From assembly GCF_012927305.1 (NCBI RefSeq), contig NZ_JABBGH010000002.1:1054001-1118000 (forward strand): 64,000 nucleotides of DNA. The letters run 5' to 3'. The position numbers and the translations under genes were made by a program. Source of the DNA: Hymenobacter polaris (lineage in GTDB: Bacteria > Bacteroidota > Bacteroidia > Cytophagales > Hymenobacteraceae). Positions 19,707 to 29,105 of the stretch are shown here, piece by piece; within the stretch, counting starts at the first letter, position 1; each line of letters begins with the position of its first letter. The notes under the pieces are model-generated. The model saw only the letters and a list, made by a program, of their open reading frames with translations, did not search any database and was not told where the DNA came from.

Positions 19707-20276
19707 TTTGTTGCCAGCCAGCTCGCCTTTCAGGGCGCGCGGGATGGTTACGGTCGCAATGGGAGCCTGCGCGTTGGTCAGGATGGTGTAGTTGTTGGGT
19801 TGAACCGAGCCTACTTTCACCGATTTGCCCAGCTCTAGGTTGCTGATATCAACTTCCACGTAGTCGGGCAGGTTTTCGGCCGTGGCCTTCACCTTCAGCT
19901 TGCGCAGCTTGCTTGCCAGCTTGCCCCCAGCCAGTACGCCCGGCGAAACGCCGATGTACTTCACGGGAATATCCATTTTCACTTCTTTGCCTTCCTGCAG
20001 CTCCAGAAAGTCAACGTGCAGCAGCATCTCGTTCACGGGGTGAAACTGAGCATCCTGCACAATGGCGCGGTAGGTAGTGCCTTCCACGTTCAGGTCCACG
20101 ATGTGGGCCTCGGGGGTATATAGCAGCTCGCGGAACAGGATGGCGGGCACCGAGAAGTGCACCGTTTCGGCACCACCGTACAGTACGCACGGCACTTGCG
20201 CATCGAGGCGCAGCGCTTTGGCGTCCGTCTTGCCGAGATTCGCTCTTTTAAACCCTACAATCTCTAGGCTTTTCAT
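19704..20276 (-). CDS. rplY: 50S ribosomal protein L25, general stress protein Ctc form
   Basis: The 190-residue protein is the long Ctc/TL5 type: an N-terminal 5S rRNA-binding L25 domain (residues 1-95; VGFKRANLGKTDAKALR, then VPCVLYGG) and a C-terminal beta domain (TL5 C-terminal) to about residue 185. The ATG at 20276 gives the expected start MKSLEIVGFKR; the open frame further upstream overlaps the promoter. It binds 5S rRNA in the large subunit. It lies just downstream of prs, with its own promoter in the gap. Confidence 0.95.
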   Translation of the reverse strand: MKSLEIVGFKRANLGKTDAKALRLDAQVPCVLYGGAETVHFSVPAILFRELLYTPEAHIVDLNVEGTTYRAIVQDAQFHPVNEMLLHVDFLELQEGKEVKMDIPVKYIGVSPGVLAGGKLASKLRKLKVKATAENLPDYVEVDISNLELGKSVKVGSVQPNNYTILTNAQAPIATVTIPRALKGELAGNK

Positions 20277-20332
20277 AAAAGAAGTTGGTTTGGAATAAAT
20301 TACCGCCCTAGCAGGCTTGCCAAAACGGGCCG

Positions 20333-20363
20333 CAAAGGTACGCCCTAGGGTTGTAAATCGCAA
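20333..20363 (-). promoter_or_regulatory. Promoter of rplY
   Basis: On the minus strand TTG is followed after 20 bases by TACCTTTG, matching the Bacteroidota sigma-ABfr form. It lies immediately after the prs stop codon and about 57 bases before the rplY ATG. A CCCTAGGG palindrome sits in the spacer. Confidence 0.65.
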
Positions 20364-20366
20364 CCG

Positions 20367-21296
20367 CTAGCCAAACAACGAGCTGATGCTCTCGTGCGTG
20401 ACCACGTTGCGGATAGCCGCGGCAAAGAGTGGCGCAATGGAAATCACGCGGATTTTATCGTTCTCCTCGCGCTGCGGAATAGTATCGGTGGTAATCAGTT
20501 CGGTGAGGGCCGAGGCGCGGATGCGGGCGTGGGCGGGGCCCGAAAGCAGCGGGTGCGTAATGACGGCGCGCACCGAGTTGGCCCCGCGCTCCATCACCAG
20601 GTCGGCGGCTTTGCAGATGGTGCCGGCCGTGTCCACCATATCGTCCACAAACACCACGTCCATGCCCTTCACGTCGCCAATCACCTGCATCGAGGCAATC
20701 TCGTTGGCGCGCAGGCGCATCTTATCGCACACCACTATCTCTGCCCCAAATTTCTTGGCAAACGCGCGGGTGCGCACCACGCCGCCCACGTCGGGCGAGG
20801 CAAAGATGAGGTTCTTCAGGTTCAGGCTCTTGATGTAGGGCGCCGTCACAGTAGCCCCGTCGAGGTGGTCCACCGGAATGTCGAAGAAGCCCTGAATCTG
20901 GCCGGCGTGCAGGTCGCAGGTCATCAGGCGGTCGGTGCCCACGCTCTGAATAATGTTGGCTACTACCTTGGCCCCGATGCTCACCCTAGGCTTGTCCTTG
21001 CGGTCTTGGCGGGCGTAGCCCATGTAGGGCATCACGATGTTCACCTTATGGGCCGAGGCGCGCTTGCAGGCGTCCACCATCAGCATCAGCTCCATGAGGT
21101 GCTCGCTGGGCGGGAAGGTGCTTTGGATGAGAAATACCTCGCAGCCGCGCACGCTTTCGTCAAAGCTGGGGCCCAGCTCTGAATCGGCGAAGCGCTGGAG
21201 AGAAAGTGCCCCTAGGGGCTGGCCGAAACACTCGGCAATATGGTGGCCAAGCATCTGCGAGGCACTGCCGGCGAAGATTTTAACAATAGGTTCCAT
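20367..21296 (-). CDS. prs: Ribose-phosphate diphosphokinase (PRPP synthetase)
   Basis: The 309-residue enzyme makes PRPP from ribose 5-phosphate and ATP. Visible motifs: YMGYARQDRKDKPR (ATP and divalent-cation region near residue 95), the conserved CDLHAGQIQGFF near 127 and the PRPP-binding loop VFVDDMVDTAGTI near 215. Length and motifs match the class I enzyme. It is followed on the same strand by rplY and pth. Confidence 0.97.
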   Translation of the reverse strand: MEPIVKIFAGSASQMLGHHIAECFGQPLGALSLQRFADSELGPSFDESVRGCEVFLIQSTFPPSEHLMELMLMVDACKRASAHKVNIVMPYMGYARQDRKDKPRVSIGAKVVANIIQSVGTDRLMTCDLHAGQIQGFFDIPVDHLDGATVTAPYIKSLNLKNLIFASPDVGGVVRTRAFAKKFGAEIVVCDKMRLRANEIASMQVIGDVKGMDVVFVDDMVDTAGTICKAADLVMERGANSVRAVITHPLLSGPAHARIRASALTELITTDTIPQREENDKIRVISIAPLFAAAIRNVVTHESISSLFG

Positions 21297-21380
21297 ACGG
21301 AGAGGGGGAGCGGGGCAAGCCCTGGGGGAAGTAACGCGCGACCCGTTGCCCTTGGGGTGTTGGGGCCGGAATAAAAAGCG

Positions 21381-21423
21381 AAAGGCGCCGGCCTGCTCCC
21401 GAAGGGGAGAAGCCAGCGCCTTT
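21381..21423 (-). terminator. Terminator downstream of tRNA-Gln
   Basis: AAAGGCGCCGGCCTGCTCCC pairs with GGGAGAAGCCAGCGCCTTT with a few mismatches around a GAAG loop. The minus strand continues into CGCTTTTTATTCC. It lies between the tRNA and prs. Confidence 0.75.
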
Positions 21424-21450
21424 GCTGAAATTGTCGAGCGGTGTCGTTGT

Positions 21451-21521
21451 TGTCCGACCAGGGCTCGAACCTGGACTTTCTTGAATCAAAATCAAGCGTG
21501 TTGCCAGTTACACCATCGGAC
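21451..21521 (-). tRNA. tRNA-Gln (anticodon UUG)
   Basis: On the minus strand a cloverleaf can be drawn: 7-bp acceptor stem starting GTCCGAT and closing GTCGGAC with discriminator A, a D arm with GGTGTAACTGGCAACAC, an anticodon stem CTTGA/TCAAG around the loop TTTTGAT giving anticodon TTG, and a T arm with GGTTCGAGCC. CCA is not encoded. About 71 bases. A strong promoter and a terminator frame it. Confidence 0.95.
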
Positions 21522-21555
21522 AGGTTCCCGTTGGGCGGGTTGCCGTTCGGGGCTG

Positions 21556-21585
21556 CAAAGGTACTAACGGAACGATACGAGGCAA
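21556..21585 (-). promoter_or_regulatory. Promoter of tRNA-Gln
   Basis: On the minus strand TTG, 19 bases, TACCTTTG, ending about 35 bases before the tRNA 5' end. A clean match to the Bacteroidota consensus. Confidence 0.7.
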
Positions 21586-21727
21586 GGGTGCGGCAACTTT
21601 TTTTTGAAAAAAGTGCCGCTGCCGTTTCGTCATCCGGTTGGCCCTAGGGCAGGAGTAAGGTAAGTATTTGGTGAAAACCAGGGGGTTTGACCGGGGCGGG
21701 CCGGGCGCTGAGAGATAGGCTGCAGAC

Positions 21728-21758
21728 TTTGAAAAAAGCGGTTTTCGGCGTACTTTTG
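21728..21758 (+). promoter_or_regulatory. Promoter of atpD
   Basis: TTTG at 21728-21731, a 19-base spacer and TACTTTTG at 21751-21758. Transcription would start near 21763, which leaves too little leader for the ATG at 21770 and supports the ATG at 21800. Confidence 0.75.
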
Positions 21759-21766
21759 CACCCTGA

Positions 21767-23302
<1,536 letters not shown>

Positions 23303-23309
23303 TTTTTTG

Positions 23310-23413
23310 AATGTGGAAAATGTGAAAAGGTGGTTGATGTGAAAATTGCTCCTCAGGTAGCTAATCCATCAACTTCATTTTCACATTTTCACATCATCAC
23401 ATTTCCACATTTA
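23310..23413. repeat. Inverted repeat of ATGTGRAAA units filling the atpD-atpC gap
   Basis: The left side reads ATGTGGAAAATGTGAAAA, the right side TTTTCACATTTTCACATC and ATTTCCACATTT. It starts 8 bases after the atpD stop and ends 5 bases before the atpC ATG. A related element lies at 42627-42735. Confidence 0.8.
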
Positions 23414-23418
23414 AAAAC

Positions 23419-23661
23419 ATGCATCTCGAAATCATCACCCCCGACCGGAAAGTATTTGAGGGCGACGTGTCGTCGGCGCGGTTTCCGGGTGCCGATGGCT
23501 CGTTTGAAGTGCTTAACAACCACGCCCCGCTGATTTCGGCCCTGCAGGCCGGCGACGTGGTGCTGAACGGAAGCGGCGCGGGTACCTTCCACATCAGCGG
23601 TGGCATTGTGGAAGTGCTGCGCAACAACGTAGTGGTACTGGCCGAGTCGGCTTCGGCCTAG
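23419..23661 (+). CDS. atpC: ATP synthase F1 subunit epsilon, short form
   Basis: The 80-residue protein corresponds to the N-terminal beta-sandwich of epsilon only (LEIITPDRKVFEGDVSSARF, then GSFEVLNNHAPLISAL and ISGGIVEVLRNNVVVLAESA). The C-terminal helical hairpin that inhibits ATP hydrolysis in many bacteria is absent, a form common in Bacteroidota. It couples the F1 rotor to the membrane c-ring. It is probably co-transcribed with atpD across the palindromic gap, and a terminator follows. Confidence 0.93.
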   Translation: MHLEIITPDRKVFEGDVSSARFPGADGSFEVLNNHAPLISALQAGDVVLNGSGAGTFHISGGIVEVLRNNVVVLAESASA

Positions 23662-23688
23662 GGCTTCCTAGTTGGTAAAGCTTGAGCG

Positions 23689-23722
23689 CGCCCCCGCTGG
23701 CTTCGGCCGGCGGGGGCGTTTT
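23689..23722 (+). terminator. Terminator of atpD-atpC
   Basis: CGCCCCCGCTGG and CCGGCGGGGGCG form a stem with one mismatch around CTTCGG, followed by TTTT. Confidence 0.78.
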
Positions 23723-23796
23723 GGCGTAGGCGCAGCCGTAAGCGGCTGATTTTCGTTCACGGCATACGTTCACTCTGCCTACAGGCCCTGGGTCCC

Positions 23797-24921
23797 ATGT
23801 CTACTTCAACCGAAACCAATATCTACACCCCTAAGCAGCGCTACGTGCTGCTCATTATCACCCTGATAGTGTTGGGGTTGCTGGCCCTGTTTGGGCTACT
23901 CGCCTACCTGACGGCTTTCCTCGGGGCCGGCATTCTGTACGTGGTGCTGCGGCCCTGGTTTACGGCCCTGGTGCACAAGCGCCAGTGGAACCGCACGTTT
24001 GTGACGGCACTGCTGCTGCTGTTTTCCACGGTGGTGCTCATCATCCCGTTCTTCGCGCTCACCTCGCTGCTCATCGACCGGGTGCGCGAGCTGACGCAGC
24101 ACCCGGATGAGATTTTGCAGGCCGTGCAGGCGGTGGAGCGCAAGGTAGGCCTGCAGGTGACGCAGCAGGCCCAGGTGAAGCAGCTGCTGCAGCAGGGGGT
24201 GGCGCGCGTCAGCCAGTGGATACCCACCGTGGCCAACAGCGTGCTCAACGTGCTGGTAATCGTGGGGTTGATGCTCTTCACCATGTACTACCTCTTCACG
24301 CAGGAAGAGGATTTTCTGGCGGGCTTGCACCGCTTTTTGCCCTTCCGCGAAAAAACAATGGAGGAACTGGGCGAATCGCTGCGCAATAATGTGAACGCCA
24401 ACGTGCTGGGCCAGGCCCTGGTGGCCCTGGTGCAGGGCCTGCTGACGGGCGCCACGCTCTGGATTTTTGGGGTGCCCAGCCCTGGTTTCTGGACGGTGGT
24501 AGCGTTTTTCCTGGCTTGGCTACCGGTGCTAGGCACGCCCATCGTGTGGATACCGGCGGCCGTTTACCAGTTTTCGCAGGGCCACCCTGGGCAGGGAATT
24601 GGCATTCTGGTGGTAGGCTCGGTTATTATTATCAACTCCGACAACCTGCTGCGCATCTGGCTGGCCAAGTACATGGGCGATATTCACCCCTGGGTGACGC
24701 TGGTGGGCATTGTGCTGGGAGTGGAGCTGTTCGGCATCGTGGGGCTGGTAATCGGGCCTCTGCTGCTCTCGTACTTCATCGTGTTGATGCGCGTATTTGC
24801 CCGCGAAAACCTGGCGCTGCGCCACCTGCTGCCCACGTCCGCGATGGGCCAGGCCGAAGAGCAGGCTGACAAGGCCGAGGAAGTGCGCGAACAAGCCGAG
24901 CAGGTGCTGCGCTCGCAATAA
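23797..24921 (+). CDS. AI-2E family transporter (PerM/YdiK-like membrane protein)
   Basis: The 374-residue protein has about eight hydrophobic segments: a first pair (YVLLIITLIVLGLLALFGLL and the following one), a long amphipathic periplasmic-type region (residues 95-150), then LVIVGLMLFTMYYLF, a hydrophobic block near 220-260 with GVPSPGFWTVVAFFLAWLPV and PIVWIPAAVYQF, and LVGIVLGVELFGIVGLVIGP near 315. These are hallmarks of the AI-2E transporter (PF01594) family, whose members export diverse small molecules or sodium; the substrate is unknown. The C-terminus is Glu/Gln-rich and charged. It is not obviously in an operon. Confidence 0.88.
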   Translation: MSTSTETNIYTPKQRYVLLIITLIVLGLLALFGLLAYLTAFLGAGILYVVLRPWFTALVHKRQWNRTFVTALLLLFSTVVLIIPFFALTSLLIDRVRELTQHPDEILQAVQAVERKVGLQVTQQAQVKQLLQQGVARVSQWIPTVANSVLNVLVIVGLMLFTMYYLFTQEEDFLAGLHRFLPFREKTMEELGESLRNNVNANVLGQALVALVQGLLTGATLWIFGVPSPGFWTVVAFFLAWLPVLGTPIVWIPAAVYQFSQGHPGQGIGILVVGSVIIINSDNLLRIWLAKYMGDIHPWVTLVGIVLGVELFGIVGLVIGPLLLSYFIVLMRVFARENLALRHLLPTSAMGQAEEQADKAEEVREQAEQVLRSQ

Positions 24922-24936
24922 GGTAAGCCTTACGGC

Positions 24937-24992
24937 GCGCGGGCAGCCTAGGGATGCCTTTCTTTGCAACTGCATCCCTAGGCTGCCCGCGC
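24937..24992. repeat. 21-bp perfect inverted repeat with CCTAGG in each arm, just before a start codon
   Basis: GCGCGGGCAGCCTAGGGATG plus C, and its exact complement, around a 14-base loop CTTTCTTTGCAACT. It begins 16 bases after the AI-2E stop and ends 13 bases before the ATG at 25006, so as RNA it would crowd the ribosome-binding region. Confidence 0.9.
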
Positions 24993-25005
24993 ACGCCACC
25001 CGACC

Positions 25006-26151
25006 ATGGACCTGACTCCGATTCATCCGAAAGTTACCCCCATCTACCAAACCTCAGTTTTCAAGTTCGCTTCGCTGGCCGAACTAGAAACCTACTACAC
25101 CACGCCCGACCACGGCGGCATGTACGGCTACTCGCGCTCCGAACACCCCAACTCCGACGAGCTGGTGGCCGAGGTGGCGAAGCTGGAGGGCGCCACCGGC
25201 GGGGGCGTCGCCACGGGCGCGGGCCTGGCTGGACTGCTGGCCGCCGTGCTGGCCACCTGCCAGGCCGGCGACCACGTGCTGTGTCCCGCCGAGCTGTACG
25301 GCGGCTCGGTGGTGCTGCTCTCGCAGGAGCTGGCCCGCCTGGGCATTGAAACCAGCTACGTGCCGCTGGCCGAACTGTATGACGTAGCCCGGCACCGACG
25401 ACCCAATACGAAGCTGGTGCTGGCCGAAGTGCTGAGCAACCCGCTGCTAGTGGTGCTGGATGGGCCTAGGCTGGCGCAGGCCTGCCAACGAGAAGGTATT
25501 TTGCTGCTCATTGATAGCTCGTTCACGTCGCCCATGCTTACGCGGCCGCTCGACTGGGGCGCCGACCTGGTGTGGCACTCGGCCACCAAGTACCTGGCCG
25601 GCCATTCCGACGTGACGGCCGGCGTGGTGGTAGCCCGCGACCCGGCCCTGGGTAAGCGCCTGCGCCAGGTGGCTACCAACCTGGGCCTCATGCTGGCCCC
25701 GCTCGACAGCTGGCTGGCGGTGCGCGGCCTGCGCACGCTGCGGCTGCGCATGCGCCAGCACTCCGAAAACGCGCTGGCGGTGGCGCAGTTTTTGGTAGCC
25801 AGCCCGGCCGTGGCGCAGGTATTTTATCCCGGCCTGCCCAGCCACCCCGGCCACGAACTGGCGGCCGCGCAGCTGCTCAACGGCCTATATGGCGGGATGC
25901 TGAGTGTGCGCCTGGCCGACGATACGGCCGCGGCAGTGGATACTTTCATTCAGAAAACCAGGCTTTTCCCGCTGGCGCCTTCGCTGGCGGGCGTGCAGTC
26001 GTCGTGCTCGTACCCGGCCGCCACCTCGCACCGGGGCCTCACGCTCGCGCAAAGGCAGGCGCTGGGCATCACGCCCGGCGTACTGCGCCTGAGCGTGGGC
26101 ATCGAGGAGCCGGCCGAGCTGCTGGCCGACTTGCAGCAGGCGCTGCAGTAA
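25006..26151 (+). CDS. Trans-sulfuration PLP enzyme (cystathionine gamma-synthase / gamma-lyase family)
   Basis: The 381-residue enzyme belongs to the Cys/Met metabolism PLP family. Visible: TPIYQTSVFKF near residue 12, YGYSRSEHPNSDELVAEVAK (phosphate-binding tyrosine and arginine region), ATGAGLAGLLA, the DSSFTSPMLTRPLDWGADL segment with the PLP aspartate, and the Schiff-base lysine in HSATKYLAGHSDV near residue 198. C-terminal SCSYPAATSHRGLT and LRLSVGIEE complete the family pattern. The family includes cystathionine gamma-synthase, O-acetylhomoserine sulfhydrylase, cystathionine gamma-lyase and methionine gamma-lyase, which motifs alone do not separate. The gene is flanked on both sides by palindromes containing CCTAGG. 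Confidence 0.9.
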   Translation: MDLTPIHPKVTPIYQTSVFKFASLAELETYYTTPDHGGMYGYSRSEHPNSDELVAEVAKLEGATGGGVATGAGLAGLLAAVLATCQAGDHVLCPAELYGGSVVLLSQELARLGIETSYVPLAELYDVARHRRPNTKLVLAEVLSNPLLVVLDGPRLAQACQREGILLLIDSSFTSPMLTRPLDWGADLVWHSATKYLAGHSDVTAGVVVARDPALGKRLRQVATNLGLMLAPLDSWLAVRGLRTLRLRMRQHSENALAVAQFLVASPAVAQVFYPGLPSHPGHELAAAQLLNGLYGGMLSVRLADDTAAAVDTFIQKTRLFPLAPSLAGVQSSCSYPAATSHRGLTLAQRQALGITPGVLRLSVGIEEPAELLADLQQALQ

Positions 26152-26154
26152 GCT

Positions 26155-26205
26155 AGTAGCCCCTAGGGCCTGCGTACGGCTGATACGCAAGCCCTAGGGG
26201 CTACT
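26155..26205. repeat. Inverted repeat with CCTAGG in each arm, just after the PLP-enzyme stop
   Basis: AGTAGCCCCTAGGGC and GCCCTAGGGGCTACT are exact complements; the inner bases (TGCGTA/TACGCA) also pair. It starts 4 bases after the stop codon and may form the transcript end. Confidence 0.88.
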
Positions 26206-26232
26206 GGTTCTGTAAATTAAGTGCCGACAAAC

Positions 26233-26763
26233 CTACAGCTTATCCGACACGTCTTTGGAAATTTGGCGGGCGGTGCGCAGGGCCTGGAACTCGGCTTGCT
26301 GCGACCGAATGGTTACTTTATCGTCGAGCGAGAAGCTGTCGCGCAGCTGGCTGTAGCGGCCGTTGAGGCTGCTGAGCACATTGGCGGCATTCGCCCAGTC
26401 AGCCGTTTGCCAGCCCTGGCGGTCGGCGCGCACCTTCTCGATAAAGCGGCTGTAGGCGCTCAGCAACTCGCTGGCGCTGAGCTTAGACACCACCGTTTTC
26501 TCGCGGAAGTAGTCCGATATTACCGCGTCGCTGGCCGGGGCCACGGGCACGTCGGCAGTGGTGCTGGTAGTACTGGTGCTGCTGGGTGCGGCTACCGTGC
26601 CGGCGGGTACCGTGGTGGTGCGGGTGGTGCGGCGGATTACCTTCCCCGTTTTGGGGTCGAGTTCCTCGGTCACTTCCGTTACCTGCTGGGTGGGTTTGGT
26701 TTGGGCAGCGGCTGCCAAGGGCAGCGCCAGGCCTAGGGTAAGAAAAAGGGTGAAGCGGTTCAC
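26233..26763 (-). CDS. Exported protein of unknown function, Thr/Ser-rich linker
   Basis: The most plausible start is a GTG at 26763, giving 176 residues with a standard signal peptide (NRFTLFLTLGLALPLAAAAQ). The frame is open further upstream, but that part does not resemble a signal sequence. Mature residues 20-75 form a Thr/Ser/Val-rich linker (KVIRRTTRTTTVPAGTVAAP). The C-terminal 100 residues look helical (ELLSAYSRFIEKVRADRQGW, then VSSLNGRYSQLRD-type heptads). No family recognised. A periplasmic or surface location is inferred. Confidence 0.7.
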   Translation of the reverse strand: MNRFTLFLTLGLALPLAAAAQTKPTQQVTEVTEELDPKTGKVIRRTTRTTTVPAGTVAAPSSTSTTSTTADVPVAPASDAVISDYFREKTVVSKLSASELLSAYSRFIEKVRADRQGWQTADWANAANVLSSLNGRYSQLRDSFSLDDKVTIRSQQAEFQALRTARQISKDVSDKL

Positions 26764-26955
26764 GGCAAAGGAGATAATTGGGGCTTTAACGGCAAAAAGC
26801 TGCCTGATGGCTAGCCTCCCAACCTTGGCAATTACCGCACCAAAGGCGGCGTAATATACATAAATAACTGTAAAACAACTACTTGTTGTATAAAAGCCCA
26901 AAGCTAAGACGCTTTGCTGAGTTGTTGCCCTAGGCCCCTTGCCCAGCGGCCGGGC

Positions 26956-28083
26956 CTACAGAGCCTCGCGCAGGGCGCGCAGCACGCGGCGCAAATCGTC
27001 GTCGGTGAGGACAGTGCCGCTGGGCAGGCACAGGCCGCGGGCAAACAGGTCTTCGCTCACGGTCCCGCCATACATGGGCGCATCGGCAAACAGCGGCTGC
27101 AAGTGCAGCGGCTTCCACAGCGGGCGGCTCTCGATGTTGTGCGTTTCGAGGTGTTGGCGCAGGCTTTCGGGGGTGGCGGCGGTGGCTTCGGGGTCGAGCA
27201 AGGCGGTGGTGAGCCAGCGGTTGGCGCGGCTGCCGGGCAGCTCGGCGGCCGGGGCCACCCCTAGGCCGGGCAGGGCAGCCAGGTGCTCCTGGTACCAGCT
27301 GAAAATCTCGCGGCGGCGCTTCACCCGGTCGTCTAGCAACTCAAGCTGGCCCCGCCCAATGCCAGCCAGCAAGTTGCTGAGCCGGTAGTTGTAGCCCAGC
27401 ACCGAGTGCTGGTAGTGCGGCGCGGGGTCTTTGGCCTGGGTAGCCAGAAATAGCGCCCGCTCGGCCAAGGTCCGGTCGTAGGTCACCAGGGCACCGCCGC
27501 CGCCGGTGGTCAGTATCTTATTGCCGTTGAACGAAAACACCCCTATCCGCCCAAAGCCGCCCAGGGGCTGCAGCCGCCAGGTAGAACCTAGGGCCTCGGC
27601 CGCGTCTTCCAGCACCGGAATGTCGAACTCGGCGGCCAGGGCCAGAATTTCGGGTAGGCGCGCCGGCATGCCGTATAAGTGCACCAGTACCAGCGCCTTG
27701 GGTTTCTTACCCAGGCGCAGGCGGTCGGTAATAGCCTCGCGCAGGCGCTCGGGGCAGATGTTCCAGGTGGCGGGCTCGCTATCCACGAATACCGGCGTGG
27801 CGCCGCAGTACAGGATGGGGTTGGCCGAGGCTACGAACGTGAGCGACGGGCACAGTACCTCGTCGCCGGGGCCCACGCCCAGTAGCAGCAGCCCCAGGTG
27901 CAGCGCCGCCGTGCCCGAGCTGAGGGCCACGCAGTAGGGCACGCCCACGGCGGCGGCCAACTCGGCCTCGAAGCCCGCCAGGTTGGGGCCCGCTGGCGCC
28001 ACCCAATTGTCCTCCACGGCTTTGTGCAGGTAATTTAGCTCGTGGCGGCCCAGGTGCGGCGGCGATAAATAAATGCGGTCCAC
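26956..28083 (-). CDS. DegT/DnrJ/EryC1/StrS sugar aminotransferase
   Basis: The 375-residue PLP enzyme transfers an amino group to a nucleotide-linked keto-sugar. It shows IYLSPPHLGRHELNYL at the N-terminus, CVALSSGTAALHLGLLLLG near residue 52, the DAAEALGS segment near 160 and the PLP lysine in FSFNGNKILTTGGGGALV near residue 185. It closely resembles PglE-type enzymes of bacillosamine-like pathways. The next gene on the same strand, upstream at 28307, is a PglD/NeuD-like acyltransferase, which would acetylate the new amino group. A 223-base gap with a CCTAGG tandem repeat separates the two. Confidence 0.92.
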   Translation of the reverse strand: MDRIYLSPPHLGRHELNYLHKAVEDNWVAPAGPNLAGFEAELAAAVGVPYCVALSSGTAALHLGLLLLGVGPGDEVLCPSLTFVASANPILYCGATPVFVDSEPATWNICPERLREAITDRLRLGKKPKALVLVHLYGMPARLPEILALAAEFDIPVLEDAAEALGSTWRLQPLGGFGRIGVFSFNGNKILTTGGGGALVTYDRTLAERALFLATQAKDPAPHYQHSVLGYNYRLSNLLAGIGRGQLELLDDRVKRRREIFSWYQEHLAALPGLGVAPAAELPGSRANRWLTTALLDPEATAATPESLRQHLETHNIESRPLWKPLHLQPLFADAPMYGGTVSEDLFARGLCLPSGTVLTDDDLRRVLRALREAL

Positions 28084-28163
28084 GATAAAAAATGCAGGAT
28101 ACTAAGAAGGTAGCCGAACCCAGCAATGGCCGGCTGGCCGCGCAAAAAAAGCCCTCGAAGGCC

Positions 28164-28197
28164 GACCCCTAGGGCCCCCGGACCCCTAGGGCCCCCG
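28164..28197. repeat. Two tandem 17-bp units with CCCTAGGG
   Basis: GACCCCTAGGGCCCCCG is repeated twice without a gap, in the intergenic space between the acyltransferase and aminotransferase genes. Confidence 0.9.
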
Positions 28198-28306
28198 GCG
28201 CCGAGAAGCCACAAAGATGCGGCTGGCGGCGCTTGGGCGAGGCCCGCTGCTGGTATCGCGCGGCGAAATCAGCTAGCACCAGCCGTGGGCGGCAGGCGAG
28301 CGGCAA

Positions 28307-29002
28307 TCAAGCCGCGCTTTTGGTAGGCAAAATTTTGGCGGGCACCCCGGCCGCCACGCAGCCCGCTGGCAAGTCGTGCACGGCCACGGCGCCGGCCCCC
28401 AGCGTGCTGTGCGCCCCCAGGCGCCGGCCCTGAATTATGGTGGCTTTAGTGCCTAGGTAACAGCCGGTTTCGATGTGCGCGTGGCCGCTGACATCGACGT
28501 GGCACATGAGCGAGCAGAAGTCCTCCACTACGGCGTCGTGCCCCACGGTGGTGCCCAGGTTCAGCACCACAAACTGGCCGATGCGCAGGTCGGTCGTCAG
28601 GATGACCCCCTGCTGAATGATGGTGCCCGCACCCACCACCACGTTTTGGTAGGGCTGCAGCGCTACGCTAGGGTGCACCAGGGTAGGGAAGCTAAGCTGG
28701 GGCGAAGTAAGCCGGGCCACGACCGCCGCGCGGGCGGTGGGGCTGCCCACGGCCACGGCCACGGCCAGCGGCTCGGTAGTGGCGTTGAGGTCGGCCGCGG
28801 TGCCCAGGTAGGGCAGGCCCCCTAGGGTAGCCGTGGCGGGGGGCTGGTCGTCGTAAAAGCCGCGCAGCGTCCAGGTGGGCTGGGCTTCGTTGAACTGGCG
28901 CAGTAGCACCAGCACTTCGCGGCCCAGGCCCCCAGCCCCAAAAATAACTAGTGGCGACGCGGCTTCGGGAGCGTCGTAGTCGGAGAAAAAAAGCTGGGTC
29001 AT
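28307..29002 (-). CDS. NeuD/PglD-like sugar O- or N-acyltransferase (left-handed beta-helix)
   Basis: From the ATG at 29002 the protein has 231 residues. Residues 15-90 form the Rossmann-like UDP-sugar-binding domain typical of PglD/NeuD (PLVIFGAGGLGREVLVLLRQ). Residues 105-225 are a hexapeptide-repeat beta-helix (VVVGAGTIIQQGVILTTDLR, VGHDAVVEDFCSLMCHVDVS, ETGCYLGTKATIIQGRRLGA), with the catalytic histidine probably in VGHDAV. It would use acetyl-CoA to acylate an amino- or nucleotide-sugar in the cytoplasm. The adjacent DegT aminotransferase supports a bacillosamine-like or sialic-acid-like route. Confidence 0.9.
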   Translation of the reverse strand: MTQLFFSDYDAPEAASPLVIFGAGGLGREVLVLLRQFNEAQPTWTLRGFYDDQPPATATLGGLPYLGTAADLNATTEPLAVAVAVGSPTARAAVVARLTSPQLSFPTLVHPSVALQPYQNVVVGAGTIIQQGVILTTDLRIGQFVVLNLGTTVGHDAVVEDFCSLMCHVDVSGHAHIETGCYLGTKATIIQGRRLGAHSTLGAGAVAVHDLPAGCVAAGVPAKILPTKSAA

Positions 29003-29105
29003 GAAAAAACGTGCCGCGCCTGGCAGCTTCTGCAGTGCCCGGCCGGGCGCTGGCAAGGTACGGCGCTCGGCCGGGCCTAGGCCGGTTTTTGGGCGACGTG
29101 GGGGG

